A DNA stretch of 33,992 nt from CAZVXI01 sp964631295 (GTDB taxonomy: Bacteria; Planctomycetota; Phycisphaerae; Phycisphaerales; SM1A02). The stretch is taken from the NCBI GenBank assembly GCA_964631295.1, contig CAZVXI010000016.1:1-33992 (forward strand). Reading direction: 5' to 3'. Of this stretch, positions 23,208 through 30,961 are shown piece by piece. The translations under genes were made by a program, and so were the position numbers. The notes under the pieces are model-generated. The model had not been told where the DNA came from. It made no database searches and saw nothing but the letters and a program-made list of their open reading frames with translations. Position 1 is the stretch's first letter. Every line of letters begins with the position of its first letter.

Positions 23208-24133
23208 TGGTTGTCTGGCGTCTGGAGATGCTGAGCGAAGAACTCGACGGTGATGGTGTCGAACTCCGGGTGGGAGAGCCGCAGGCCGTTATGGTCGCCG
23301 CCCTCCAGTTCGACCAGCGATGCGACAGGCGAGGCATCGTTCAGCTGCCTGCTGTGGTGTACCGGGATAATCTCGTCAGCTGTGCCATGCACGAGTTGCA
23401 CCGGTCTGGCGATCTTCCTCATGGCCTCATCAACACGCAGATGATCTTCCAACAGCACCCATGCAAAGAACCGCCCCAGTGGACCGAGCCCGACAACATC
23501 TGCCGCGATGTCGCGCCAACTCGTGAAGGCGGAGACGATCAGGCCAGCAGCGATCTCGCCGCGTTCCGCCATCAGGTTGATCGCCAACGCGCCGCCGAGC
23601 GATTGGCCGAACACACCAATACGATCGGGCGCGATATCCGATCGTGCCAGCAGGTAATCGAGCGCCGCGTGGGCGTCGCGCAGCAGTGAAGCGCGGCGGC
23701 GCGCACTCCCTGTGCTCTCGCCGTAGCCTCGATAGTCGAATATGAACAGGTTGAAGCCATTCTCAGCGAAGTGGCTGGAGAAGCCGATGTGGTCGATGAG
23801 ATTGCCCGCATTGCCATGGATATGCAGGATGGTGGGTGCCTCCGCAGGGGCAGCATCGGACGCTGGAAGAAACCAGCCCACGAGCGTTTCGCCGTCGCCG
23901 GACGGGAAGGTGACGTGCTCTGCGCCTGGAAACTGCGTTGGAGCCGGCGTCTGCCCCACAGTGGGTTGGTAAAACAGCCCTTCCATCACGCCGCTGAGCC
24001 GGACGACCAGCAGGAGCATCGCGACGAGGAAAACGACTCGGCCGGCCGGCCTCCGATGAAGCGGTTCACGCCGCCGTGCTGGACGATCTTGAAGGTTCGT
24101 GCTATCATGTTCGATTCGGCTCACCGGGTTCAC
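23204..24133 (-). CDS. Membrane-anchored alpha/beta hydrolase, ABHD13/17-like
   Basis: This is a serine hydrolase with one N-terminal membrane helix (about residues 33-51) after an Arg-rich, probably cytoplasmic lead. The fold shows ILHIHGNAGN (oxyanion region) and FDYRGYGES. The nucleophile elbow is GQSLGG, the acid is in HGTADEIIP and the late histidine is in GGDHNG, so the triad is complete. This pattern is that of the ABHD13/ABHD17 and YsfB-like group, whose bacterial substrates are mostly unknown. The frame opens at a GTG at 24133, leaving only 29 bases to the divergent rpoZ start and overlapping a possible rpoZ promoter. A start further in, just before the membrane helix, is also possible. 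The gene is coupled to rnpA by an ATGA overlap. Confidence 0.88.
   Translation of the reverse strand: MNPVSRIEHDSTNLQDRPARRREPLHRRPAGRVVFLVAMLLLVVRLSGVMEGLFYQPTVGQTPAPTQFPGAEHVTFPSGDGETLVGWFLPASDAAPAEAPTILHIHGNAGNLIDHIGFSSHFAENGFNLFIFDYRGYGESTGSARRRASLLRDAHAALDYLLARSDIAPDRIGVFGQSLGGALAINLMAERGEIAAGLIVSAFTSWRDIAADVVGLGPLGRFFAWVLLEDHLRVDEAMRKIARPVQLVHGTADEIIPVHHSRQLNDASPVASLVELEGGDHNGLRLSHPEFDTITVEFFAQHLQTPDNQ
24080..24108 (+). promoter_or_regulatory. Candidate promoter for rpoZ-coaC
   Basis: TGGACG (24080-24085) and TATCAT (24103-24108) are 17 bases apart, and the -10 is preceded by TGC, as in extended -10 promoters. Transcription would begin near 24115, 48 bases before the rpoZ ATG. The site lies within the annotated 5' end of the divergent hydrolase gene. 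Confidence 0.35.
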
Positions 24134-24162
24134 ATCCGTTCATTCAAGGGTAGTCCGCAGCC

Positions 24163-24396
24163 ATGATCGAAGCGCTGAAGAGTGACGACATCGTCAACAA
24201 GATGGGCGGCCGGTTCAAACTCACCGCTCTGATTCAACGTCGCCTGCGCGAGCTCATCGTCGATGGTGCCCGCCCGCTTGTCGAGCGTGAGGGTCGCACC
24301 GACCTCGAACTCGTGATCGAAGAGATCATGCAAGACAAGATCGCTCCGCTGATGCCGGACACGCTGCCGGAAGCCGCTGCCTCGGAAGATGTCTGA
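24163..24396 (+). CDS. rpoZ: RNA polymerase omega subunit (divergent)
   Basis: This 77-residue protein is small and helical. It begins MIEALKSDDIVNKMGGRFKL, followed by LTALIQRRLRELI, VDGARPLVE and a helical acidic end. This fits the omega family pattern in which an N-terminal helix leads to a conserved Arg-Phe-x-Leu and an Arg-x-x-Glu-Leu stretch. Omega helps fold and assemble beta-prime into the polymerase core. It is more divergent than proteobacterial omega. The gene neighbourhood strengthens the call, because rpoZ next to coaC/coaBC is a common bacterial arrangement. It overlaps coaC by eight bases. Confidence 0.82.
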   Translation: MIEALKSDDIVNKMGGRFKLTALIQRRLRELIVDGARPLVEREGRTDLELVIEEIMQDKIAPLMPDTLPEAAASEDV

Positions 24397-25009
24397 CGCC
24401 CGCGCGACGCGGCTCGGCCGAACGGTGTCCATGTCATCGACCAATGTGTCCAAGCTGGAAGGCCGTCGATTGCTGGTCGGTCTGAGCGGTGGCATCGCGT
24501 GCTACAAGACAGCCTTCGTCGTAAGCCGCCTTGCCCAGGCGGGGGCGCACGTTACGGTGCTGATGACGGGCGCCGCGACGAAGTTCATCACGCCGCTGAC
24601 GTTCCAGGCGCTCTCGGGCCGGCCGGTTTATACAGACCAGTGGACGCATATCGAGTCGGCTGATCCACAGCACATTTCGCTCGCGCGCGAAGCAGATGCA
24701 GCCCTCATCGCTCCCTGCACAATGGACCTTGCCGCGAAGCTCGCGACCGGCAGGACCGATGATGTCGTTTCACTCGTGGTGTCGGCGATCGACGTTACCC
24801 GACAGCCCGTGTTGCTCGCGCCGTCGATGAACGAAGTGATGTGGCACCAGCCGGCAAACCAGCGGAACATCGAGCAACTATGCTCCGACGGGTTTCAGAT
24901 TGTTGATCCGGGCAGCGGCTGGCAGGCGTGCCGCACGGAAGGTGTGGGGCGGATGGCCGAGCCGGAGGAGCTTCTCTCTGCTCTGGCAATGGCCGCGGGG
25001 CACTCCTGA
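24389..25009 (+). CDS. coaC: Phosphopantothenoylcysteine decarboxylase (single-domain flavoprotein)
   Basis: This is an FMN-dependent decarboxylase of coenzyme A synthesis. The Rossmann-like opening is LLVGLSGGIACYKTAF. The active-site histidine is in QHISLAREAD, the substrate clamp PSMNEVMW is intact, and the catalytic cysteine is in ACRTEGVGRMAE. The protein stops at about 206 residues, so the CoaB ligase half that is usually fused C-terminally is absent and must be encoded elsewhere. The ATG at 24389 lies inside rpoZ (ATGTCTGA overlap); a second ATG at 24431 would remove a poorly conserved lead of 14 residues. The closely related LanD/EpiD-type peptide decarboxylases share the fold, but the rpoZ neighbour supports the CoA role. 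Confidence 0.88.
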   Translation: MSDARATRLGRTVSMSSTNVSKLEGRRLLVGLSGGIACYKTAFVVSRLAQAGAHVTVLMTGAATKFITPLTFQALSGRPVYTDQWTHIESADPQHISLAREADAALIAPCTMDLAAKLATGRTDDVVSLVVSAIDVTRQPVLLAPSMNEVMWHQPANQRNIEQLCSDGFQIVDPGSGWQACRTEGVGRMAEPEELLSALAMAAGHS

Positions 25010-25098
25010 ACTTCCGATAATGCGTCTCGCGCAAACGACAATAGGAATCCGCGCGACCAATCCGTGCATTGAACCTCCGATCGCGTCATGCTTGTTTC

Positions 25099-25105
25099 GG
25101 AGGAG
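25099..25105 (+). promoter_or_regulatory. Ribosome binding site GGAGGAG deciding a GTG start
   Basis: GGAGGAG lies nine bases before the GTG at 25115 and inside the longer frame that starts at the ATG at 25088. No comparable site precedes that ATG. This moves the secreted protein's start inward by nine codons. Confidence 0.6.
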
Positions 25106-25114
25106 AGCAGCGAC

Positions 25115-27148
25115 GTGTCGGCTGAACCAAGTCTGAAATGGGTGACCGCCGGGTGCCTTCTCGCGCTCGCCGCGATGATATTGCCCGCGACTGCCCGTGC
25201 ACAGGACCAGCCTTGCGAGGTCTTCGCTGAGACCTTCGATTCGTTCGTCGGGCCACACAACTACGCGGATGAACTGATCGATGTCCAATGGTGCCTCGAT
25301 GGAGCTTCGGTTGCATCAGGAGGGTTCTGTGTCGGCGGCAACGCGCTCAAACTCAGCAGCGCTTCGCATGATGCCACGCTGCGCATCGCGATGCTTGACG
25401 ACGCATGTGCACAGGTCACGCTTCGCTTTCTGTACAGCCAGTTTGCAGAGACCGGTACTGTGTTACGGCAGGGTACAACGACGAGCCGTTCACTGTGCAA
25501 CGCCTCGATCCCAACAGTTGTCGGCGAGCTGAACATCATCGGTGGAGCATGCATCGAAGTCACACATACTGTCGAGATCGAATCCGGCGAGGTCGTGCTG
25601 TGGCGGTTCGATCACGGCCAACCGGGAAATGCAGCGATCTACATCGATGATGTCACGATCGAAGTCACCGGATGTTGTGATGCTGCCAGCGAACACGAGT
25701 GCTGTGAAGTAGGCCCGGCCGGGTGTGTCGACGAAGCAGTCATGAACTGCGTGTGCGAGATCGATCCCTTCTGCTGCGAGAACGAGTGGGATGCCCAGTG
25801 CGTTGCGCTGGTTGAGCAACTGTCCTGCGGATCGTGCGAAGAGGGCGGCAACTCAGATTGCATGACAGACTTCGAGACCGACTTTGGCGGCACGTTCTCG
25901 TCGGATGCCATTTGTGATCTGCTGCCTGACATCTTCTCAGAGTGTGGCGGAGCAGGCGCCCCGTTCCTCACCAACTCAGGCGCATGCTCGGGATCAGCAG
26001 ATGCAGCGATTGCGTTTGTCGAGGGTTTTCCGCATTCCTATGCGCAGACTGACTGCATTGAGCTGATTGGTCTTGCCGAAGCATCCCTGGAGTTTCGCTA
26101 CACAAAAAACACAGGAACGCTCGGACCGTCAGTGTTGGTTGCTCTCCCGGATGATACGTTGCAGACGGTTTGGACAGCGCCGATTTTTTTCGACGGAGGA
26201 TGCGTGGAGGCCAATGTGGATCTTTCGCCATACATCGAGTTTGGCACGATCAAAGTTCGCATCGCATCGGGATCGTCGATCGCAAATGGCGCACGTGTTG
26301 ATGATCTGGTTCTTACCACGAGTGACACCAGCATCCACGGATGCTGTGAAGTCGGCGATCCGGGGTGCGCGGACATCATCGTACAGGACTGTGTGTGCGC
26401 GATTGACTCTTTCTGCTGCGAAGAGCAGTGGGATGAACTGTGCGTCATCGCCGCGGAGTTCTACGAATGTGGTGATTGTGGCTTGTGCAGCGAAACATTC
26501 GCAGCAGACTTTGATGTGCCCGACCCGGGCGGCACACCCTGTGAAAGGTTCCCGGAGAAGTTCGCAGGATGCTTCGGCACCGGGCCGTTTCTTTCCAACG
26601 CCACCCCGTGCAGCGATGACCCATCGGATTATGCTGCGGTATTCGTCGCCGGCGATGAACTCTCAGCGATGGTCACGCGGTGCATTTCACTGAAGAATGT
26701 CAACCAGGCATCAGTGACCTTTGAGTACAGCAAGCTCGACGGTCAGATGGGTCCGATACTCGAAGCCAGCGCGGATGTCGGCGGGACATGGGTACCGATG
26801 TGGACCGCGCCGCATGCACCGGGTGCCGGCAGCCATCGAGCGTGTGTTGATCTCGCGCCAGCGGTCGGCATCAACTTCCTGCTCTTTCGCTTCCGCGGCG
26901 GCGAAGTTGGCGTGAGCGGTCAGGTGATCGACGAAATCGCCTTTCAGATCGGTGACTCGTGCGTTGTCGCAGGCGATGTGACCGGAGATGGTTCGGTCGG
27001 GCTCGCGGACCTGCTGCTGGTCCTCTCAAGTTGGGGCCTTGTCTGCCCGCCTGACGATGCGTGCCCCGGCGATGCCGATGATGACGGTCTCGTCGGGCTC
27101 GCGGACCTGCTGATGGTTCTCTCAAACTGGGGATCAACCACCGGTTGA
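25115..27148 (+). CDS. Secreted Cys-rich multimodular protein with paired dockerin-like tail
   Basis: This exported protein has 677 residues in the preferred reading. The longer frame starts at an ATG at 25088, but a GTG at 25115 has GGAGGAG nine bases upstream and gives a cleaner signal peptide ending ATARA at residue 29. Three beta-rich modules (about residues 33-185, 255-405 and 465-625) each run from an FxxxF/CxxF opening to a closing segment on hydrophobic strands. Two near-identical Cys modules separate them (25700-25837 and 26342-26479), each carrying CCEVG, CVC.ID.FCC and E.WD..C. The end has two 21-residue dockerin-like calcium loops of the form DVTGDGSVGLADLL. Planctomycetes often carry such tails without cohesins, where they may act as anchoring or sorting elements. 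The ligand is not evident. Confidence 0.85.
   Translation: MSAEPSLKWVTAGCLLALAAMILPATARAQDQPCEVFAETFDSFVGPHNYADELIDVQWCLDGASVASGGFCVGGNALKLSSASHDATLRIAMLDDACAQVTLRFLYSQFAETGTVLRQGTTTSRSLCNASIPTVVGELNIIGGACIEVTHTVEIESGEVVLWRFDHGQPGNAAIYIDDVTIEVTGCCDAASEHECCEVGPAGCVDEAVMNCVCEIDPFCCENEWDAQCVALVEQLSCGSCEEGGNSDCMTDFETDFGGTFSSDAICDLLPDIFSECGGAGAPFLTNSGACSGSADAAIAFVEGFPHSYAQTDCIELIGLAEASLEFRYTKNTGTLGPSVLVALPDDTLQTVWTAPIFFDGGCVEANVDLSPYIEFGTIKVRIASGSSIANGARVDDLVLTTSDTSIHGCCEVGDPGCADIIVQDCVCAIDSFCCEEQWDELCVIAAEFYECGDCGLCSETFAADFDVPDPGGTPCERFPEKFAGCFGTGPFLSNATPCSDDPSDYAAVFVAGDELSAMVTRCISLKNVNQASVTFEYSKLDGQMGPILEASADVGGTWVPMWTAPHAPGAGSHRACVDLAPAVGINFLLFRFRGGEVGVSGQVIDEIAFQIGDSCVVAGDVTGDGSVGLADLLLVLSSWGLVCPPDDACPGDADDDGLVGLADLLMVLSNWGSTTG
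25700..26479 (+). repeat. Two copies of a Cys-rich module within the secreted protein
   Basis: Copy one (25700-25837) and copy two (26342-26479) are each 138 bases. Their products share the pattern CCEVG..GC...., CVC.ID.FCC, E.WD..C and a closing C..C. Such repeats recur in planctomycete secreted proteins. The paired cysteines suggest a small disulfide-bonded fold. Confidence 0.8.
26996..27112 (+). repeat. 21-base exact direct repeat in the dockerin-like tail
   Basis: Bases 26996-27016 and 27092-27112 are identical over 21 bases, encoding the VGLADLL core of each calcium loop. Identity at the DNA level, third positions included, points to recent duplication or conversion between the loops. 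Confidence 0.75.
27134..27148 (+). terminator. Stem-loop over the stop codon of the secreted protein
   Basis: TCAACC (27134-27139) and GGTTGA (27143-27148) form a perfect six-base stem with loop ACC. The second arm contains the TGA stop. No T run follows, so termination is doubtful. Confidence 0.25.
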
Positions 27149-27218
27149 ACGGATCGCCGGTCGCTTGCGTTCGCACTCGCCGCAGCGTAGTTTGCGTACT
27201 CAGTAAAGGATAGCGCGA

Positions 27219-29186
27219 ATGGGCACGCAGGATGTTCAGGCCAATATGACCGGGGAGCAGCGGAACGCCTTCATGAAGGCGCTGCTCAACGACATCCGCG
27301 CGCTGGAGCAACTGCTCGAGAGCCCGATGATGGAGCGCGGCATCACGCGCATCGGTGCCGAGCAGGAACTGGTCATGGTTGATCGGGATTGGCAGCCAAC
27401 CCCGATCGCGATGGAAGTCCTGCCCGACCTTCCTCCCGAACGCGTCACCACGGAGGTCGCGCGGTTCAATGTGGAATGCAACCTGCCGCCGCTCGATTTT
27501 GGCAGCGACTGCCTCGCACGCCTGGAACACGAACTGCTTGATGTCATCTCGCTTGTGCGGGAGGTCTGCCGGAGGCACGGTGCGGAGATCGTGCTGACCG
27601 GCATACTGCCAACGCTCGCGAAATCGCATCTCGGACGCGAAAACATCGCCGACCGTCCGCGCTACTTCGCGCTGGATGAGGCCCTCTCAACGATGCGCGG
27701 TGGCGCATACGAACTGGCTATCAGCGGCATTGATGACGTATCGATTGAGCATGATTCGGTCTTGCTTGAAGCGCTCAATACGTCGTTCCAGTTACACTAC
27801 CAGGTCTCACCTGAATCATTTGCGCAGCACTACAACCTCGCACAGACCTTTGCCGGGCCGCTGCTGGCCTCTGCAGTAAACTCACCAGTGCTGTTCGGCA
27901 AGCGCCTCTGGCGCGAGACGCGCATTGCGATATTCCAGCAGACGGTCGACACACGCAGCAGCGTGCCACACGAGCGAGACACACTCGCGCGAGTGCGCTT
28001 CGGCGAGGGCTGGGTCGACTCGTCCGTGATGGAGATTTATCAAAGTGATGTTTCGAGGTTCCGTGTGATTCTCGGCCGGGAGGTCGATGAAGACCCGTTC
28101 GATGTGATGGAACAGGGGCGCGCTCCGAGGTTGCAGGCACTGCAGTTGCACAACTCGACCGTCTATCGCTGGAACCGGCCCTGCTACGGCATCTTGAACG
28201 GCAAGCCGCACCTGCGCATTGAGAATCGCATTCTTCCCGCAGGGCCGACAGTGGTGGATGAAGTTGCCAATGCGGCATTCTGGTTCGGCCTGATGCACGG
28301 CGGGCCCGAAGCACTCGGCGACATCCGCGAGCGTATGGACTTCGATGATGTTCGCGCGAACTTCATCGGCGCAGCCCGGCAGGGCATGCACGCAGAGTTC
28401 TCCTGGGCGGATGGGGAGGTTCTCTCCGCACGCGAACTGCTTCTGCGCGAGTTGCTGCCAATCGCACGGAAGGGGCTTGAGTCTGCACAGATCGACCAGT
28501 CCGATGCTGACAGATTTCTCGACATTGTTCAGGCCCGTGTTGATACGCGGCGAACGGGCGCGCAGTGGCTTCTCGATTCCGTGACGCACATGCGTGGTGC
28601 CGGCACGCGCGCAGAACGGCTTGCAGCGCTCACGGCAGGAACCTTCAACCGCCAGCACGACACTCCGGACAATCCTGCTCAGCCCGTGCACACATGGACC
28701 CTTGCGCAACTCAGCGAAGCAGGTTGCTGGACGCGCAACTACCAGCGTGTTGAACAGTACATGACAACCGAACTGTTCACTGTCCTCGAAGACGACACAA
28801 TCGATCTCGTGATGACGCTGATGGACTGGGAGCACATTCGCCACGTGCCCGTCGAAGATGAGCAACACAGACTGGTCGGCATCGTCAGTTACCGCCCATT
28901 GCTGCATCATCTCGCGAAAGGATTGACCGCGTCCAACTCGAAGTCACAATCGCTGTCAGTGTCCGTGCGAGATATCATGAAACGAAACCCCGTCACAGTT
29001 CGGCCGGAATCTTCAACACTCGACGCCATTGCAATGATGCGGGAGTACCGTGTGAGTTGCCTGCCGGTCGTGTCGGAAGGACGGCTCGTTGGGATCATCA
29101 CCGCGCATGATTTCATGTCGATTGCCGGCCAACTGCTGGAAGATCACTTACGGGCAGGGACGGATCGTACGGCAGCGGGGGAATAG
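27219..29186 (+). CDS. GCS2-family carboxylate-amine ligase with two C-terminal CBS domains
   Basis: This is a cytoplasmic ligase of the glutamate-cysteine ligase type 2 fold, with 655 residues. The metal-binding GAEQELVMVD (Glu48, Glu50) is the counterpart of the family's GxExE motif. FNVECNLPP (about 85-93) and LRIENRILPAGPTVVDEVANAAFW (about 330-352) are further core signatures. The ligase part runs to about residue 495. Two CBS domains follow (about 511-567 and 583-640), the second with DIMKRNPVTVRPESSTLDAI and CLPVV.EGRLVGIIT. CBS pairs bind adenosine nucleotides and usually gate activity, so energy-state control of the ligase is likely. The amine and carboxylate substrates are unknown. 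AAGGA lies eight bases before the ATG. The aspartoacylase-family gene follows 33 bases later, suggesting a shared pathway. Confidence 0.9.
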   Translation: MGTQDVQANMTGEQRNAFMKALLNDIRALEQLLESPMMERGITRIGAEQELVMVDRDWQPTPIAMEVLPDLPPERVTTEVARFNVECNLPPLDFGSDCLARLEHELLDVISLVREVCRRHGAEIVLTGILPTLAKSHLGRENIADRPRYFALDEALSTMRGGAYELAISGIDDVSIEHDSVLLEALNTSFQLHYQVSPESFAQHYNLAQTFAGPLLASAVNSPVLFGKRLWRETRIAIFQQTVDTRSSVPHERDTLARVRFGEGWVDSSVMEIYQSDVSRFRVILGREVDEDPFDVMEQGRAPRLQALQLHNSTVYRWNRPCYGILNGKPHLRIENRILPAGPTVVDEVANAAFWFGLMHGGPEALGDIRERMDFDDVRANFIGAARQGMHAEFSWADGEVLSARELLLRELLPIARKGLESAQIDQSDADRFLDIVQARVDTRRTGAQWLLDSVTHMRGAGTRAERLAALTAGTFNRQHDTPDNPAQPVHTWTLAQLSEAGCWTRNYQRVEQYMTTELFTVLEDDTIDLVMTLMDWEHIRHVPVEDEQHRLVGIVSYRPLLHHLAKGLTASNSKSQSLSVSVRDIMKRNPVTVRPESSTLDAIAMMREYRVSCLPVVSEGRLVGIITAHDFMSIAGQLLEDHLRAGTDRTAAGE

Positions 29187-29219
29187 GATCGTTTTTCCGG
29201 CAGAAGACAAACCTGACGA

Positions 29220-30488
29220 ATGAGCGAATCATCCGTACCAACTCAATGCGGTGTTGTGCCGTCGCATCGCCCTTTGTGCGATCAACGCGAAGTGTGGTCA
29301 ATGCGCGGCGATTTGCCCGGGCCGACAACCGTGTTCATCGCGTGCATGCATGGCAACGAGCCCGCCGCACTTCAAGCGCTGCAACGTGTTCGTGCACAAC
29401 TCGAGCGCGCAGACATACCGGTGGCTGGTCGGGTGGTGGCACTGCGAGGGAATGTCAGTGCGTGTGAAGTGAGCCAGCGCTTCATTGATGATGATCTGAA
29501 TAGGCTGTTTCGGTTCACACCCGGTCCACGGCCGCAGTTGCATCTTGCTGCCGATCCGGATTCGGCTGAATATGCGGAGGCTGCCGATTTGCTGGCAGCA
29601 TTGCAGGCGATTATTGATGGACGGGACGAGGGGCAATCTGTGCATGTCATCGACCTGCATACGTTCTCCGGCAAGGGCGCGCCGTTCATTGTTCTCAGCG
29701 ATACTTTGCGCAACCGCCGCCTCGCGAAGTGCTGGCCGTTGCCGATGGTGCTCGGTCTTGCAGAACTGCTCGAAGGAACACTCATCGACTATCTCACCGC
29801 GTGCGGCTGTGTGTGCGCGGTGGTCGAAACCGGCCAGCACGATGATCCGCGATCAATCGACCTGCACGAAGCAGTCATTCGCAGCGTGCTCGCGCATGTC
29901 GGGCACGCCGATATGCCTGATCGTGCTTTGGATACGGCGGCACTTGAACGCGCTTCCGAACGCGCGCCCGCTGTCGTGGATGTGCAGGATCGTTATGGCA
30001 TCGCACCCGGCGAACTGTTCGGGATGTGCCCGGGCTTTGCGAACTTTGATCGCGTCCGACGGGGGCAACATCTGGCGGATTCCAATGGCAAACCTGTGTT
30101 TGCCAAGCGCGACGGCCGCATGCTGTTGCCGCTCTATCAGGAGCAGGGTGACGACGGCTACTTCATCGCGCGACGGATCGGGCGATTCTGGTTGAGACTT
30201 TCAGGCTTACTCCGACGGCTGGGGGTCAGCAGATTCGTCTCGCTGCTGCCGGGCGTTCGCAGACACCCGACGGTCACAGGGGCTTTGCTGGTGGATCGCA
30301 GCATTGCCCGGTGGCTTGCGGTGGATGTGTTCCATCTGCTGGGGTATCGCCTCGTACGCAAGCGCGATGATGTGCTGACCGTCTCCCGGCATGCGTGGGA
30401 TATGAGGCCGCCGCCTGAGATATGGCTGGACGTGCCGTCCGCGGCCGAACCGCGCAAGCACGGAAACACAACTGGGCCATTGGAGTAG
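29220..30488 (+). CDS. Succinylglutamate desuccinylase/aspartoacylase family metalloenzyme
   Basis: This is a zinc-dependent amidohydrolase of the M14-like AstE/AspA family with 422 residues. Zinc ligands are His44 and Glu47 in HGNE and His147 in DLHT. The substrate Arg/Asn motif DLNRLF lies near residues 92-97, and the catalytic Glu203 is in VVETG. Family members remove acyl groups from amino acids such as N-acetyl-aspartate or succinyl-glutamate. The C-terminal 150 residues are longer than in AstE and include a region with Arg-rich helices I cannot assign. The ATG at 29220 has only a weak ribosome site; an internal ATG at 29301 would trim 27 poorly conserved residues. Its position after the GCS2 ligase suggests it makes or breaks the same amide bond. 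Confidence 0.9.
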   Translation: MSESSVPTQCGVVPSHRPLCDQREVWSMRGDLPGPTTVFIACMHGNEPAALQALQRVRAQLERADIPVAGRVVALRGNVSACEVSQRFIDDDLNRLFRFTPGPRPQLHLAADPDSAEYAEAADLLAALQAIIDGRDEGQSVHVIDLHTFSGKGAPFIVLSDTLRNRRLAKCWPLPMVLGLAELLEGTLIDYLTACGCVCAVVETGQHDDPRSIDLHEAVIRSVLAHVGHADMPDRALDTAALERASERAPAVVDVQDRYGIAPGELFGMCPGFANFDRVRRGQHLADSNGKPVFAKRDGRMLLPLYQEQGDDGYFIARRIGRFWLRLSGLLRRLGVSRFVSLLPGVRRHPTVTGALLVDRSIARWLAVDVFHLLGYRLVRKRDDVLTVSRHAWDMRPPPEIWLDVPSAAEPRKHGNTTGPLE

Positions 30489-30601
30489 AAACCGTTCAGG
30501 TTGTGTGAAGATTCCAGTGTCGACTACCACACCGGGCATCCGGAACATGCAGAGTTGGTTATCTTGCACAACTTCGTCCAGCGAGAAAGGACCAACTCAC
30601 C

Positions 30602-30955
30602 GTGACCGACCAGCCCCCGATTCGGCTCGAAGTTGATGAGCGTGATGACGACGTTGTGATTGCACGTTTGATTGGGGATGGCGGCCTTGCCAACATCGAT
30701 GACCTGACGCGCGAGATGACCCAGCTGTCGTCGCGTCGTATCCCAGTCACGATCTTCGACATGTCGCAGCTTGTTTTCGCGTGTTCACTTGCGATCGGAA
30801 CCTTCATTCAGTACCAGCAGAACGCGCGCGACCACGACGGTTTTGTATATTTCTGTGGCTTTAACGAGACGTTGTCAAAGGCGCTCAACAAGGCGAACCT
30901 CCACCTGGTGTTGAGCATCCATGACAACGTGGATGATGCGCTCGCACGCGTGTGA
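30602..30955 (+). CDS. STAS domain protein, anti-sigma antagonist-like
   Basis: This single STAS domain of 117 residues is of the kind that acts as a phospho-switch partner of anti-sigma kinases. A beta-rich start (RLEVDERDDDVVIARLIG) leads to the phosphorylation segment IFDMSQLVFACSLAIG. Ser62 aligns with the usual target serine of the DSSG motif; the preceding Asp is Cys61 here and the following residues are Leu-Ala. The end, YFCGFNETLSKALNKANL, fits the last STAS helices. No HPK-type kinase or sigma factor gene is adjacent, so partners are elsewhere. The start is a GTG at 30602 with AAAGGA about ten bases upstream. It ends six bases before the convergent gene at 30962. Confidence 0.8.
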   Translation: MTDQPPIRLEVDERDDDVVIARLIGDGGLANIDDLTREMTQLSSRRIPVTIFDMSQLVFACSLAIGTFIQYQQNARDHDGFVYFCGFNETLSKALNKANLHLVLSIHDNVDDALARV

Positions 30956-30961
30956 TATCAC

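Noticed and set aside
26975..27133. Dockerin-like tail as evidence of a cellulosome
   Set aside because: No cohesin or glycoside hydrolase is in the window, and such tails are common in planctomycete proteins without cellulosomes.
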